A stretch of DNA of 64,000 bases from Geminicoccus sp036263595. GTDB lineage: Bacteria > Pseudomonadota > Alphaproteobacteria > Geminicoccales > Geminicoccaceae. Below, one piece after another: positions 44,568 through 52,906 of the stretch. The notes below the pieces were generated by a model. That model did not search any database. It saw only the letters and a list, made by a program, of their open reading frames with translations, and had not been told where the DNA came from. How positions within the stretch are numbered: position 1 is the first letter of the stretch; every line of letters starts with the position of its first letter. A program made the position numbers and the translations under genes. The stretch is from assembly GCF_036263595.1 (NCBI RefSeq), contig NZ_DATAGQ010000120.1:1-64000 (forward strand). Reading direction: 5' to 3'.

Positions 44568-45486
44568 GGCAGCAGACCACCCGGAGTTCCACCGTCCGGG
44601 CCGGATCCGCCCCGCTGTGCTCGGCCGCGAAACCCGCCGAGAACCCCATGGTCAACCGATCGGCCGGGAATCCCGCCTGGACGAGCCGGTCGATGATCTG
44701 ACCGATCCGCAGCAGCGAGAGCTGCCAGCCGGCCACGTCGACGCCGCCGGCCGTGGCCGCCTGCGGGGCCTGCCCCTGGATCAGGACGCTCCAACGCCGA
44801 TCCGGCGCCAGCCGCTCGACGATGGCAGAGACCTGCCGGATCGCCTCGACCAGTTGTGCGTCCAGCTCCGGGTCGAGATCCGCGGACTCCGTGGCGAAGG
44901 TCAGGTCGGTCGCGAAGAGATGGGCAGGCGCGTCCAGCGCGGCATCGCCCGCCAACTCCTGGCCCAGCTCGACGACGCTGGCCGCCCGGTAGCGCGCCAG
45001 GACCTCGGCCTGGTCCGACTTGGCCCGCTCCAGGTCGACCGTCAGATGTGCCACGCGCGCCTCATAGGCAGCGATCTCGCCGCTCTGCGCCCAGATCCAG
45101 CTGCCAGCGCCCAGCAAAAGCGCGAGCACCGCGCCCAGCAGAAACAAGGTCCGCGCGTCTGGAATTGGGATGGCGCGTACCGGCGCATCGACCGGCCAGT
45201 GCGGCGCCAGCGGATCAGGCGCCACCGGCTCGTCCGCGGCTGTGGGCTCGGGCCGGCTCATATAGACGCTGTCGGCATCGTAGCGCAGACGCCGCGACGG
45301 GTCGCGCAGCACCTCGTAGGCATCCAGCACGCGCTGGAACGCCGCCGGGTCGCCCCTGCTGCCCGCATGATCCGGGTGGAGCTGCTTGGCCCGCTCCCCA
45401 AACGCCCGCCGGATATCGTCGGCGGAGGCCGTCAACGGCAGGCCCAGCGCCGCGTAATAGCCGCGCGGATCACCTCTGCCGGTCAT
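44560..45486 (-). CDS. J-domain / transmembrane / OmpA-like fusion protein
   Basis: 308 residues from ATG 45486. Residues 8-72 are a DnaJ J-domain (YYAALGLPLTASADDIRRAF, HPD at 37-39, DAYEVLRDPSRRLRYD). Residues about 113-133 are one membrane helix, followed by a short coiled coil (137-175). Residues about 192-305 look like an OmpA/MotB-type domain (LTFATESADLDPELDAQL, then LSLLRIGQIIDRLVQAGF and the closing TVELRVV), although the two peptidoglycan-contacting Asp/Arg positions are not obvious. With the J-domain in the cytoplasm the OmpA part would be periplasmic. Would recruit DnaK to a wall-anchored site; this is inference. Confidence 0.8.
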   Translation of the reverse strand: MTGRGDPRGYYAALGLPLTASADDIRRAFGERAKQLHPDHAGSRGDPAAFQRVLDAYEVLRDPSRRLRYDADSVYMSRPEPTAADEPVAPDPLAPHWPVDAPVRAIPIPDARTLFLLGAVLALLLGAGSWIWAQSGEIAAYEARVAHLTVDLERAKSDQAEVLARYRAASVVELGQELAGDAALDAPAHLFATDLTFATESADLDPELDAQLVEAIRQVSAIVERLAPDRRWSVLIQGQAPQAATAGGVDVAGWQLSLLRIGQIIDRLVQAGFPADRLTMGFSAGFAAEHSGADPARTVELRVVCCLR

Positions 45487-45583
45487 CGAGTGGGGCGTCC
45501 GTTGAACATCGCCCAGCCGCTTGCCGACTGGACCGCCGCCCGTCAAGCTGCTGCTGTACGAGTCGATCAAGGAGGCCGACGCC

Positions 45584-46327
45584 TTGCCCGCCGCCCGACC
45601 TGCGCCGAAGCGGGTGCGCCGCCCCCAGCGTGTGCGCGATTTTCAACGGTCGCGGGTCTATCGCTGGGAAGCGGACCACGTCTTGCCCCACGACCGCAAG
45701 CTCATGTCGCTGGACGCATGCCGCGCGCTCGTCGGTCGCGTCTTCGCAGAGCGTCAGGGTCCGGACCAGAAGCCACCGCGGGTGGAGGACGGCCGTGGCC
45801 GGCGGCACGCGGCCGGATCGCGGGACGTCATCAAGCTGCCCCGATGGGCGCGAACGAGGCCGATCGTGCTGCACGAATGCGCGCATGGCTTGGCGTTGGA
45901 TGGGCACGGGCCGGACTTCGTGCGGGCTTATGTCGAGTTGCTCGTGGATTTTCTGGGGTTCGAGCGCGCCGATCTGGAACGGAGCCTGGTCGGAGCCGGG
46001 ATCAGGATCAGCCCGCCCGGTCGACCGATCGCCGCGCCGGCCATGTCCGGCATTGTAGCACCGGTGCGGCTGCCACGGAGCCTGGCCTTGCGGCTGGTGG
46101 CGATCGGGGTCCGCACGCTGGGCGATCTGCGCGCCATCGGGCCGGTCCAGGCCTGGGTGCGGCTGCGGCGATGTTTCGGGCAGATCATCGGCCAGGGCAG
46201 CCTGCTGACGCTCGCGGCCGCAGGCATGGCGAAGCCTGCCGAGGAACTGGACGGCCGGACCCGGGCCGAGCTCAAGTTCGAGGCGACCCGGCAGCTGCTC
46301 GAAGCCAACGGGCGCCCGAAGCCTTAG
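45584..46327 (+). CDS. putative zinc metallopeptidase with TfoX C-terminal-like domain
   Basis: 247 residues from TTG 45584, with a perfect AAGGAGG eight bases before; the longer frame to 45521 is rejected. Residues 20-125 hold LPRWARTRPIVLHECAHGL with HExxH at 97-101 and a third His at 108 in DGHGPDF, matching a small family of putative metallohydrolases (TIGR04338-like). Residues about 162-235 (LPRSLALRLVAIGVRTLGDL, RAIGPVQAWVRLRR) resemble the helix-hairpin TfoX_C domain. No signal peptide, so probably cytoplasmic. Substrate unknown. Divergent from the J-domain fusion. Confidence 0.7.
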   Translation: MPAARPAPKRVRRPQRVRDFQRSRVYRWEADHVLPHDRKLMSLDACRALVGRVFAERQGPDQKPPRVEDGRGRRHAAGSRDVIKLPRWARTRPIVLHECAHGLALDGHGPDFVRAYVELLVDFLGFERADLERSLVGAGIRISPPGRPIAAPAMSGIVAPVRLPRSLALRLVAIGVRTLGDLRAIGPVQAWVRLRRCFGQIIGQGSLLTLAAAGMAKPAEELDGRTRAELKFEATRQLLEANGRPKP

Positions 46328-46338
46328 AACCGCAGCGC

Positions 46339-47073
46339 CTACTGGGCCGGCGACGCGGCTTCGGGTTCGATCGGGGTGAGGAAGCCGGCACCTTCTTCGG
46401 TCGTAATGATTCGGCCCGCCTTCAGCGGCGGCCGCGCCCGGTCGAGAAGCCGGCGCGATACCGGGAAGAAGGGCCGGTCGAGGCGCCTGGACGCCACGCT
46501 CGCGAACCGGTCGAGATCGTCGTCCTGGTCCTCCGCCGACACGGTCTTGCCCCACAAGGAGGCAGAAACCAGTGAGGTCGAGACGAGTCGCATGGTGAGC
46601 ACGCCCAGCGGTTCCGGATCGACCGGCGGCTGGATCGTCGTGGTCGCCAGGCGGGCCTGGCCGAGCGAGGGTTCCGCCAAGGCCGGGGCCGGGGCCGGCT
46701 TTGGCGACGGGTCGATCGGCACGATCGCGTCGCGCTCACCATCGTCCGGGACGACCACCAGCTCAGACGGGGTATCGACGTCCTGCGGCTCCACCTTCAC
46801 GGCCGGCTGCGCATCCTCGTCCTGGCCGACGATGCCGAGCCAGCTCGTGAGAAGGTCCAGGAACGTGCGCTCTTCGTGGCCCTGGCCATTCACGGGCACG
46901 ACCGATGGAACGGCATGGCTGGTGACACGTACCATCTTGGCCGGCGGCTGGGACACCCGCGCGGTCATGTGATCGACGTCGTCCGCTGCGTCGACCGGCT
47001 GCAGCGACAGCAGCGCGGCCGTGCAGCCCAGGGCCACGGTACAGCGCCGCCAGGACGACCGGCGCGACGACAT
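46339..47073 (-). CDS. hypothetical secreted protein
   Basis: 244 residues from ATG 47073. Basic start then hydrophobic CTVALGCTAALLSLQPVDA gives a signal peptide with likely cleavage after VDA or DAA near 35. The mature part is Pro/Asp/Val-rich and low in complexity between about 90 and 150, with no motif I recognise. It converges on the metallopeptidase gene with 11 bases between stops. Probably periplasmic; function unknown. Confidence 0.6.
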   Translation of the reverse strand: MSSRRSSWRRCTVALGCTAALLSLQPVDAADDVDHMTARVSQPPAKMVRVTSHAVPSVVPVNGQGHEERTFLDLLTSWLGIVGQDEDAQPAVKVEPQDVDTPSELVVVPDDGERDAIVPIDPSPKPAPAPALAEPSLGQARLATTTIQPPVDPEPLGVLTMRLVSTSLVSASLWGKTVSAEDQDDDLDRFASVASRRLDRPFFPVSRRLLDRARPPLKAGRIITTEEGAGFLTPIEPEAASPAQ

Positions 47074-47227
47074 CAATGGGCAGCGCTGCAGGAAACTGGG
47101 CAAGCTGAGCTCGGCAAGCACGTTGTGATTTGTGTTACGGATACTTAATGACTTCCTGCCTTCGCGCAACCACTTCACATGATTGGCCGCGATTTTAGCA
47201 ACCGGCGATAGAACGCCGTGGCCCCTG

Positions 47228-49681
47228 CTACACCCTGATCCGATCGTTTTGCGGATCGTACCAAGGCTGCAGCTGCGCGGCCACGGGCACCCGCCGCCAG
47301 GCGATCTCGACCTCGAGCGGATGGGCTGCAAGCCACGCCGACGTGACGGGCTCGTCCGCGCGTACATAGCCCATGCCGAGCGACGCATCGACGCGGTGGC
47401 CGTACATGCCGGACGTCACGGAGCCCACGATTCGGGAGCCGCACCAGATCGGCTCCTCGTGGTGCAGCGAGAGCGAGGAGTCCTCGAGCTTGAGCTGGAC
47501 GAGACGGCGGCGGGATGGTCCCGCCTCCTTCGCACGCAATAGGACGTCCCGGCCGATGAATCCGCCCGGCTTGTCCCAGGCCAGGCAGAAGGCGAGGCCA
47601 GCTTCCAGCGGCGTGTCCTCGACCCCGATGTCGTGGCCCCAGTGCCGGTAGCCCTTCTCGGTGCGCAGGGCGTTCATAGCATGGTAGCCGGCCAGCCCGA
47701 GCCCGAATTCCCGCCCCGCAGCCATGATCTCGTCGAACAGGTGGGTGGCGAACTCTGCCGGCACGTAGAGTTCGTAGCCGAGTTCGCCGACATAGGTGAT
47801 CCGGGATGCCCGTACCTTGGCATAGCCAAGCTCGACCTGCCGCGACGTGGCGAAGGGAAAGGCTGCGTCGCTCAGGTCCTGGCCGCTCATCTTCTCCAGG
47901 ATCGTCCGGCTCGCCGGGCCCATCAGCCCGAACATCGGCAGGCCCGAGGTCACGTCCTGGAGATGGCAGCGCGCCTCGGCATCGACATGCCGCCGCAGCC
48001 AGGAAAGGTCCCGGGTCTGGGCCGCGGCCGCGGTGACGACGAGGAACGACGTCTCGCCCAGGCGCGTGACGGTCAGGTCGCTCTCGATGCCGCCACGCTC
48101 GTTCAACCACTGCGTGTAGACGATCCGCCCCACGGGCACGTCAATGTCGTTGCCACAGATCCGGTTCAGCTGGCCGCACGCATCCCGCCCCTCGACCAGG
48201 AACTTCGCGAACGAGGTCTGGTCGAACAGGGCCGCCGCATCGCGCACCGTCCGGCATTCCTGTCCGACCGGTTCATGCCAGTTCTGCCGTCCCCAGGAGT
48301 AGCGATAGCGCGGCTCCGTCCCGGCCGGCGCGAACCAGTTCGGTCGCTCCCAGCCAGCGGTCTCGCCGAACACCGCCCCCGCGGCGGCCAGGCGGTCATG
48401 CAGGGGCGAGCGGCGGGCACCCCGTGCCGTGTCCATCTGCCGATACGGCCAGTGCATGCCGTAGAGGAGGCCCAGCGTCTCCGTGGTGCGCTCGCGAAGG
48501 TAGCGGCGGTTGGACTGGAAGGGCTGCATGCGACGGACGTCGACGTCGATTAGCTCCACCGGCATCGCCCGGTCGCGGATCCACTCGGCCAGGACCTTGC
48601 CGGCTCCGCCGGAGCTCTGGATCCCGATCGAGTTGAAGCCGCAGGCGACGAACAGGTCGTGCACCTCCGGTGTCTCGCCCAGGAGGTAGCGGTCATCGGG
48701 GGTGAAGCTCTCCGGGCCGTTGAAGAAGGTATGGATCCCCGCCGTCTCCAGCATCGGGAAGCGCGCCATCGCCGCCTCCAGGATCGGCTGGAAGTGGTCG
48801 ATGTCCTCCGGCAGCTGGTCGAAGCAGAAACTCTCGGGGATGCCGTCCATGCCCCAGGGCTTGGCGACCGGCTCGAAGCAACCCAGCAGGATCTTGCCGG
48901 CATCCTCCTTGTAGTAGGTGCTCTCGTCGGGAACGCGCAGCACCGGAAGGTCGGCCGGCAGATCCGGCATCGGCTCCGTGACAATGTAGAAATGCTCGGC
49001 CGCATGCAGTGGGAGCGAGACGCCGATCTTCGCACCCAGCTCCCGCGACCACATGCCGGCCGCGATCACGACCGTGCCGGCCCGGATCGCTTGGCCGTCC
49101 GCGGTGCGCACACCCACGGCCCTGCCCTGCTCGACCAGGATCGTGTCGACCTGGCAGTTCTCCAGGATCCTGGCCCCGCGCTGCCGGGCACCGCGGGCAA
49201 AAGCCTGCGTCACGCTCACCGGGTCGGCCTGACCATCCTTCGCCAGGAACACGCCGCCCACGGCGTCGTCGAGCTTGAGCAGCGGATACCTGGCGCGGAC
49301 GTCCCCGACCGAGTAGACCTCGACCTCCAGCCCGAAATTCTTCGCCATGGAGGCGCCGCGCTTCATCTCCTCGAAGCGTTCGTCGTTGAGCGCCAGCGAG
49401 ATCGAGCCGTTCTGCTTGAAGCCAGTGGACTGGCCCGTCTCCGCCTCCAGCTCGTGCAGCAGCTCGGAGGTGTACTTGGCAAGCTCGGTCATGACACGGG
49501 TCGCGCGGAGCTGGCCGATCAGGCCGGCCGCGTGCCAGGTCGTGCCGCAGGTCAGCTGGCGGCGTTCCAGAAGGACGGTGTCGGTGATCCCGAGCCTGGC
49601 CAGATGGTAGGCGATGGAGCAGCCGATGACCCCGCCGCCGATGATGACGACGTCGGTTTGGGCCGGCAGGGTCTGGGTCAT
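47228..49681 (-). CDS. dimethylglycine/sarcosine dehydrogenase-like FAD-GcvT protein
   Basis: 817 residues. N-terminal DAO-type FAD domain: VVIIGGGVIGCSIAYHLA, and TWHAAGLIGQLR, whose His is the covalent flavin ligand in DMGDH/SarDH. The C-terminal half is an aminomethyltransferase (GcvT) domain with MGPASRTILEK, YVGELGYELYVP, and ALRTEKGYRHWGHDIG. Oxidatively demethylates N-methylated glycine, passing the one-carbon unit to tetrahydrofolate. Which substrate is used cannot be decided. A choline-sulfatase 44 kb away could feed the same glycine-betaine route. Confidence 0.9.
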   Translation of the reverse strand: MTQTLPAQTDVVIIGGGVIGCSIAYHLARLGITDTVLLERRQLTCGTTWHAAGLIGQLRATRVMTELAKYTSELLHELEAETGQSTGFKQNGSISLALNDERFEEMKRGASMAKNFGLEVEVYSVGDVRARYPLLKLDDAVGGVFLAKDGQADPVSVTQAFARGARQRGARILENCQVDTILVEQGRAVGVRTADGQAIRAGTVVIAAGMWSRELGAKIGVSLPLHAAEHFYIVTEPMPDLPADLPVLRVPDESTYYKEDAGKILLGCFEPVAKPWGMDGIPESFCFDQLPEDIDHFQPILEAAMARFPMLETAGIHTFFNGPESFTPDDRYLLGETPEVHDLFVACGFNSIGIQSSGGAGKVLAEWIRDRAMPVELIDVDVRRMQPFQSNRRYLRERTTETLGLLYGMHWPYRQMDTARGARRSPLHDRLAAAGAVFGETAGWERPNWFAPAGTEPRYRYSWGRQNWHEPVGQECRTVRDAAALFDQTSFAKFLVEGRDACGQLNRICGNDIDVPVGRIVYTQWLNERGGIESDLTVTRLGETSFLVVTAAAAQTRDLSWLRRHVDAEARCHLQDVTSGLPMFGLMGPASRTILEKMSGQDLSDAAFPFATSRQVELGYAKVRASRITYVGELGYELYVPAEFATHLFDEIMAAGREFGLGLAGYHAMNALRTEKGYRHWGHDIGVEDTPLEAGLAFCLAWDKPGGFIGRDVLLRAKEAGPSRRRLVQLKLEDSSLSLHHEEPIWCGSRIVGSVTSGMYGHRVDASLGMGYVRADEPVTSAWLAAHPLEVEIAWRRVPVAAQLQPWYDPQNDRIRV

Positions 49682-49776
49682 GGGTCGCCTCGCTCGCTTG
49701 GGGAGCCCTTCCTAGCGCGCCTGCCACGCGCGGCCGAAGTGCTACGAGCGACGTCGGCTGGCGAGGATCGAAAAAT

Positions 49777-50961
49777 TCAGCGGACCGGGCGGGAAAGCAC
49801 CGCCACGGGCTCCGCCGCGCGCGCTGGCTCGCTCGTGCCGCGCCGCTGTCGCCAGGGCACGCTCTTGTACCAACCGACGGCATAGGCGGCAGCCACCAGC
49901 ACGGCCATGCCTAGGACGTTGACCAGCACCGTGACGACCGGACCCGCACCTACCCTGTCCAGCACGATCCCGAGGATCTGCGCGGTGACGAGGCCGGTCA
50001 CGAAGACCGCCAGGGACTGGCGCCCTACCGCCACGGCCACCTCGACCAGCGCGCCTCTGAGCCTGCTTCCGGCCGGTCCGACGAGCAGCCAGGCGAGATA
50101 GGCCAGGGCCAGGAAATGGAGATATCGCAAGAGGCCAAAGCGGGTCTTGTCGGTCAGCGGCAGCAGCAGATCATGGGCCGCCTGCAGGATTGGCACCGCC
50201 CTGAACAGGGGCAGCCAGGCGAACGGGATGGAGGCGACAAGGACGCAGGCGCACAGGATGACGAGCCGCTCGCTGCGTGGCGGCGCCGGCAGCCAGCCGC
50301 GGATGAAGGCGAAGCCGGTGAAGAAGACCAGCTGCCAGCCGAACGGGTCGAAGAACCAGGGACGGTACACCCAGGGATCGGCCGGCAGGGCCGTCAGGCG
50401 CGTCTGCGCGGCGGCCCAGATCGCCACGGACAGGGCCAGGGCCCAGGAAGGTCCGGCATGGCGTGCGATCGTGACCATTACCGGGATCAGCATCAGGATG
50501 ACGAGATACATCGGCAGGATGTCGAAGTAGATCGGCACGTAGGTGAGCGTCACCAGACCGAGCATGCCGGACGCGGGATCGGCGAAGAAACGGTCCAGCT
50601 GGAGGTTTCGCGTATAGGCGTCCGTCACGTAGAGCCGGTCGGCTGCGATCAGGACGACCATCACCGCGACGAACACGCCGATCTGCGTCCACCAGACCTG
50701 CCAGACCCGCAGCAGGATCCTGGCGGCGCCCATCCATCCGCCATGCCGGTCGAACACGCTGGCGAACGCGTAGGCCGACGCCATGCCCGAGCAGAACACG
50801 AAGATCTCGGTGGCATCCGAGAAGCCGAACCGGGCGGGGATCCAGTTGATCCACGGGTTGCCGGGGATGTGGGCGATCAGGATGATGAACATCCCGATGC
50901 CGCGGAAGAAATCGAGCCGCAGGTCCCGCGCGCTGCCCGCCCCTTCAGATCCGGCCGACAT
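49777..50961 (-). CDS. opgC: OpgC family membrane acyltransferase
   Basis: 394 residues from ATG 50961 with GGAGG four bases upstream, overlapping the ThDP-enzyme gene by 17 bases. About ten hydrophobic segments; DLRLDFFRGIGMFIILIAHIPGNPW and the following FGFSDATEIFVFCSGMASAYAF are the OpgC signature. OpgC adds succinyl groups to periplasmic glucans in related bacteria. No glucan synthesis genes are adjacent, so the acceptor is an inference. Coupled translation with the upstream ThDP enzyme is unusual for OpgC. Confidence 0.88.
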   Translation of the reverse strand: MSAGSEGAGSARDLRLDFFRGIGMFIILIAHIPGNPWINWIPARFGFSDATEIFVFCSGMASAYAFASVFDRHGGWMGAARILLRVWQVWWTQIGVFVAVMVVLIAADRLYVTDAYTRNLQLDRFFADPASGMLGLVTLTYVPIYFDILPMYLVILMLIPVMVTIARHAGPSWALALSVAIWAAAQTRLTALPADPWVYRPWFFDPFGWQLVFFTGFAFIRGWLPAPPRSERLVILCACVLVASIPFAWLPLFRAVPILQAAHDLLLPLTDKTRFGLLRYLHFLALAYLAWLLVGPAGSRLRGALVEVAVAVGRQSLAVFVTGLVTAQILGIVLDRVGAGPVVTVLVNVLGMAVLVAAAYAVGWYKSVPWRQRRGTSEPARAAEPVAVLSRPVR

Positions 50962-52573
50962 AGTCCTCCGCGTCGATCGGGCAGACGATGAGCGTGAAGA
51001 CGTCGCGGGCGGCTGCCTCGCCGAGCGCGCGCGCCAGGGCGTCCCGCGTTCCGGCCCGCACGCCGTGGCCGCCAAAGGCAGCGGCCAGGCCGACCAGATC
51101 GGATGCCGGCAAGGCCACGCCCGCCGGCGGCAGCCTGGCCTGCGCCTGCTTCAGCGCGATGAGCGCCAGGCTCTGGTCCTGGAGCACCACCAGCGTGACC
51201 GGAAGGCCCAGGTCCCGCAGGGTCGCCAGTTCGCCGGCCACCATTTCCAGGCCGCCGTCGCCCATCACCGCCACGACCTGCCGGTCGGGCCTCGCCCGCT
51301 TCACCCCGATCGCCAGCGGCAGTGCTGCCCCCATCGTGCACCAGCCCGAGGACTGGAGCAGCTGCAAGGGGTGCCGAAGCTGCAGCTTCTGGCTCAGCAG
51401 GATGCGGTGTGCGCCGCTGTCCACCGTCAGGGTCGTGTCCGGCGTGAGCATGTCCTGGAGCGCCGCGGCCACCGCGTGCGGCCCGAACCGGTCATGCGGC
51501 GCGGCAAAGGCTTCCTCCAGCGGCGCGCGGATACGTTCCGGCCCGGATGGACGGCCGTGCGGCTCCGGGTCCAGACCCTGCACCAGCGCATGGAGAAGAT
51601 CGGCGGGTTCGCCTTGAAGGCGGATGTCGACACGGTGCATGCCATGGTCGACGGGAACCGCGGCGAGTTCGATCACCAGGGCGGAGGACGGGAAAGGGTC
51701 CATCCAGCCCGGGCGCATCTCGATCGGGTCGTAGCCGGCCAGCAGGACGAGGTCCGCTGCTTGCAGTGCAGGCAAGAGATGCCGGTCGGCCAGCGGCGAC
51801 AGGCCGGCACCGCCAAGGACGAGCGGATGGCGCTCGTCCACCACGCCCTTGGCCCGATAGGTCGTGATCAACGGGGCGCCCAGCCGTTCCAGCAGCAGCC
51901 GGAGCGGCTCGCTTGCCGCTGGCCGCGCCGCATCGAGACCGGCGACCACCACCGGCCGCGATGCCGCCGACAGCTTGCGGCACACCATGGCCAGGATTGG
52001 ATCGGAAGGATCTACCTGCGGCCGCGCTCCCTCCGCCGGCCGGATCAACGCTTCGGAGGGTGACGGCTGGGCCGCGCTGGCTGGCGAGAGGTCGAGATGC
52101 ACCGGGCCGTAGGGACGGGTCGTGGCCAGCCGGATCGCCCGGGCCACCACGTCCGCGGCCCCTTCCGGCTCGACCTCGAAGCTCGCCTTCACGAGCGGGC
52201 GCAACAGGGCGGCGTGGTCGACGATCTGGTGAGTGTAGCGCCCGCGGATCGTGCGCTCGACCACGCCCGAGAGCACGATGAGCGGTACGCGCTCCTGCCA
52301 GGCATCGGCGATGCCATTGACGGCGTTGGCGAGCCCCGGCCCCAGCGTCGTCACCAGCAGGCCCGGAGCGCCAGTTGCCCAATAGGTGCCGGCCGCCATG
52401 ATGGCCGCCGGGGTCTCGTGCCTTGCCAGGACGAACGCGATCCCCGATCGGCCGAGGCCGTCGATCAGGGTGACCACCTCGCCGCCGGGCATGCCGAAGG
52501 CGTGGCGGATGCCGTGGGCGTGCAGGGTGCGGGCGATCTGGTCGGCCACCCGCCATGGCCGGTCGTCAATCAC
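50945..52573 (-). CDS. thiamine diphosphate-dependent enzyme, acetolactate-synthase-like
   Basis: 542 residues from GTG 52573 with GGAGGGAG six bases upstream. Three-domain ThDP fold: FGMPGGEVVTLIDGL, catalytic Glu in LARHETPAAIMAAGTYW, LGPGLANAVNGIADAWQERVPLIVLSG, and GDGGLEMVAGELATLRDLGLPVTLVVL. The metal-binding Asn after that motif is replaced (LQDQS instead of LNN-type). True acetolactate synthases, benzoylformate decarboxylases and sulfopyruvate decarboxylases share the fold, so the substrate is open. Overlaps the small ORF upstream and opgC downstream. Confidence 0.85.
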   Translation of the reverse strand: MIDDRPWRVADQIARTLHAHGIRHAFGMPGGEVVTLIDGLGRSGIAFVLARHETPAAIMAAGTYWATGAPGLLVTTLGPGLANAVNGIADAWQERVPLIVLSGVVERTIRGRYTHQIVDHAALLRPLVKASFEVEPEGAADVVARAIRLATTRPYGPVHLDLSPASAAQPSPSEALIRPAEGARPQVDPSDPILAMVCRKLSAASRPVVVAGLDAARPAASEPLRLLLERLGAPLITTYRAKGVVDERHPLVLGGAGLSPLADRHLLPALQAADLVLLAGYDPIEMRPGWMDPFPSSALVIELAAVPVDHGMHRVDIRLQGEPADLLHALVQGLDPEPHGRPSGPERIRAPLEEAFAAPHDRFGPHAVAAALQDMLTPDTTLTVDSGAHRILLSQKLQLRHPLQLLQSSGWCTMGAALPLAIGVKRARPDRQVVAVMGDGGLEMVAGELATLRDLGLPVTLVVLQDQSLALIALKQAQARLPPAGVALPASDLVGLAAAFGGHGVRAGTRDALARALGEAAARDVFTLIVCPIDAEDYVGRI

Positions 52574-52841
52574 CCATGGCTCCCTCCCGCAAGCGGACCA
52601 CGATGGCCACCACGATGCCAAACAGGAGGTGCCCGATCAGCGACACTCAGGCCAGCGGAATGAAGCCCGGGAAGGCAGGAATTCCCGCGATCAGGTGCGC
52701 GATCACGAAGAGGGTGAGAACCCACAGGCCGAACGCTGCCCGGACGAGCACCACAAGCTCCAGCGGCCAGCCCACCAGCGGGGCGGCGGCTCCCAACAGA
52801 AGTAAGGCGATTGCCAGGCGTGGCGACAGCAGGGGGACCAT
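52566..52841 (-). pseudogene. small three-helix membrane protein interrupted by in-frame TGA
   Basis: From ATG 52841 (MVPLLSPRLAIALLLL) 64 residues with two hydrophobic helices end at TGA 52649-52647. The same frame immediately continues GTG TCG CTG... for 26 more residues with a third hydrophobic helix (LIGHLLFGIVVAIVV), ending at 52566 across the start of the ThDP gene. Replacing the TGA by TGG (Trp) makes one smooth 91-residue, three-helix protein. Either a nonsense mutation or sequencing error has split it, or the second part is a separate 26-residue protein started at GTG 52646. Function unknown. Confidence 0.55.
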
Positions 52842-52906
52842 GGGTCGGGGACGGCACAATGGCGACGGCGATCGACATCAGCTCCCTCCGATACGGCTGG
52901 TCGGGG

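Noticed and set aside
44617..46575. A 652-codon plus-strand frame spanning the J-domain and metallopeptidase genes
   Set aside because: It crosses two well-supported genes in other frames and lacks any domain.
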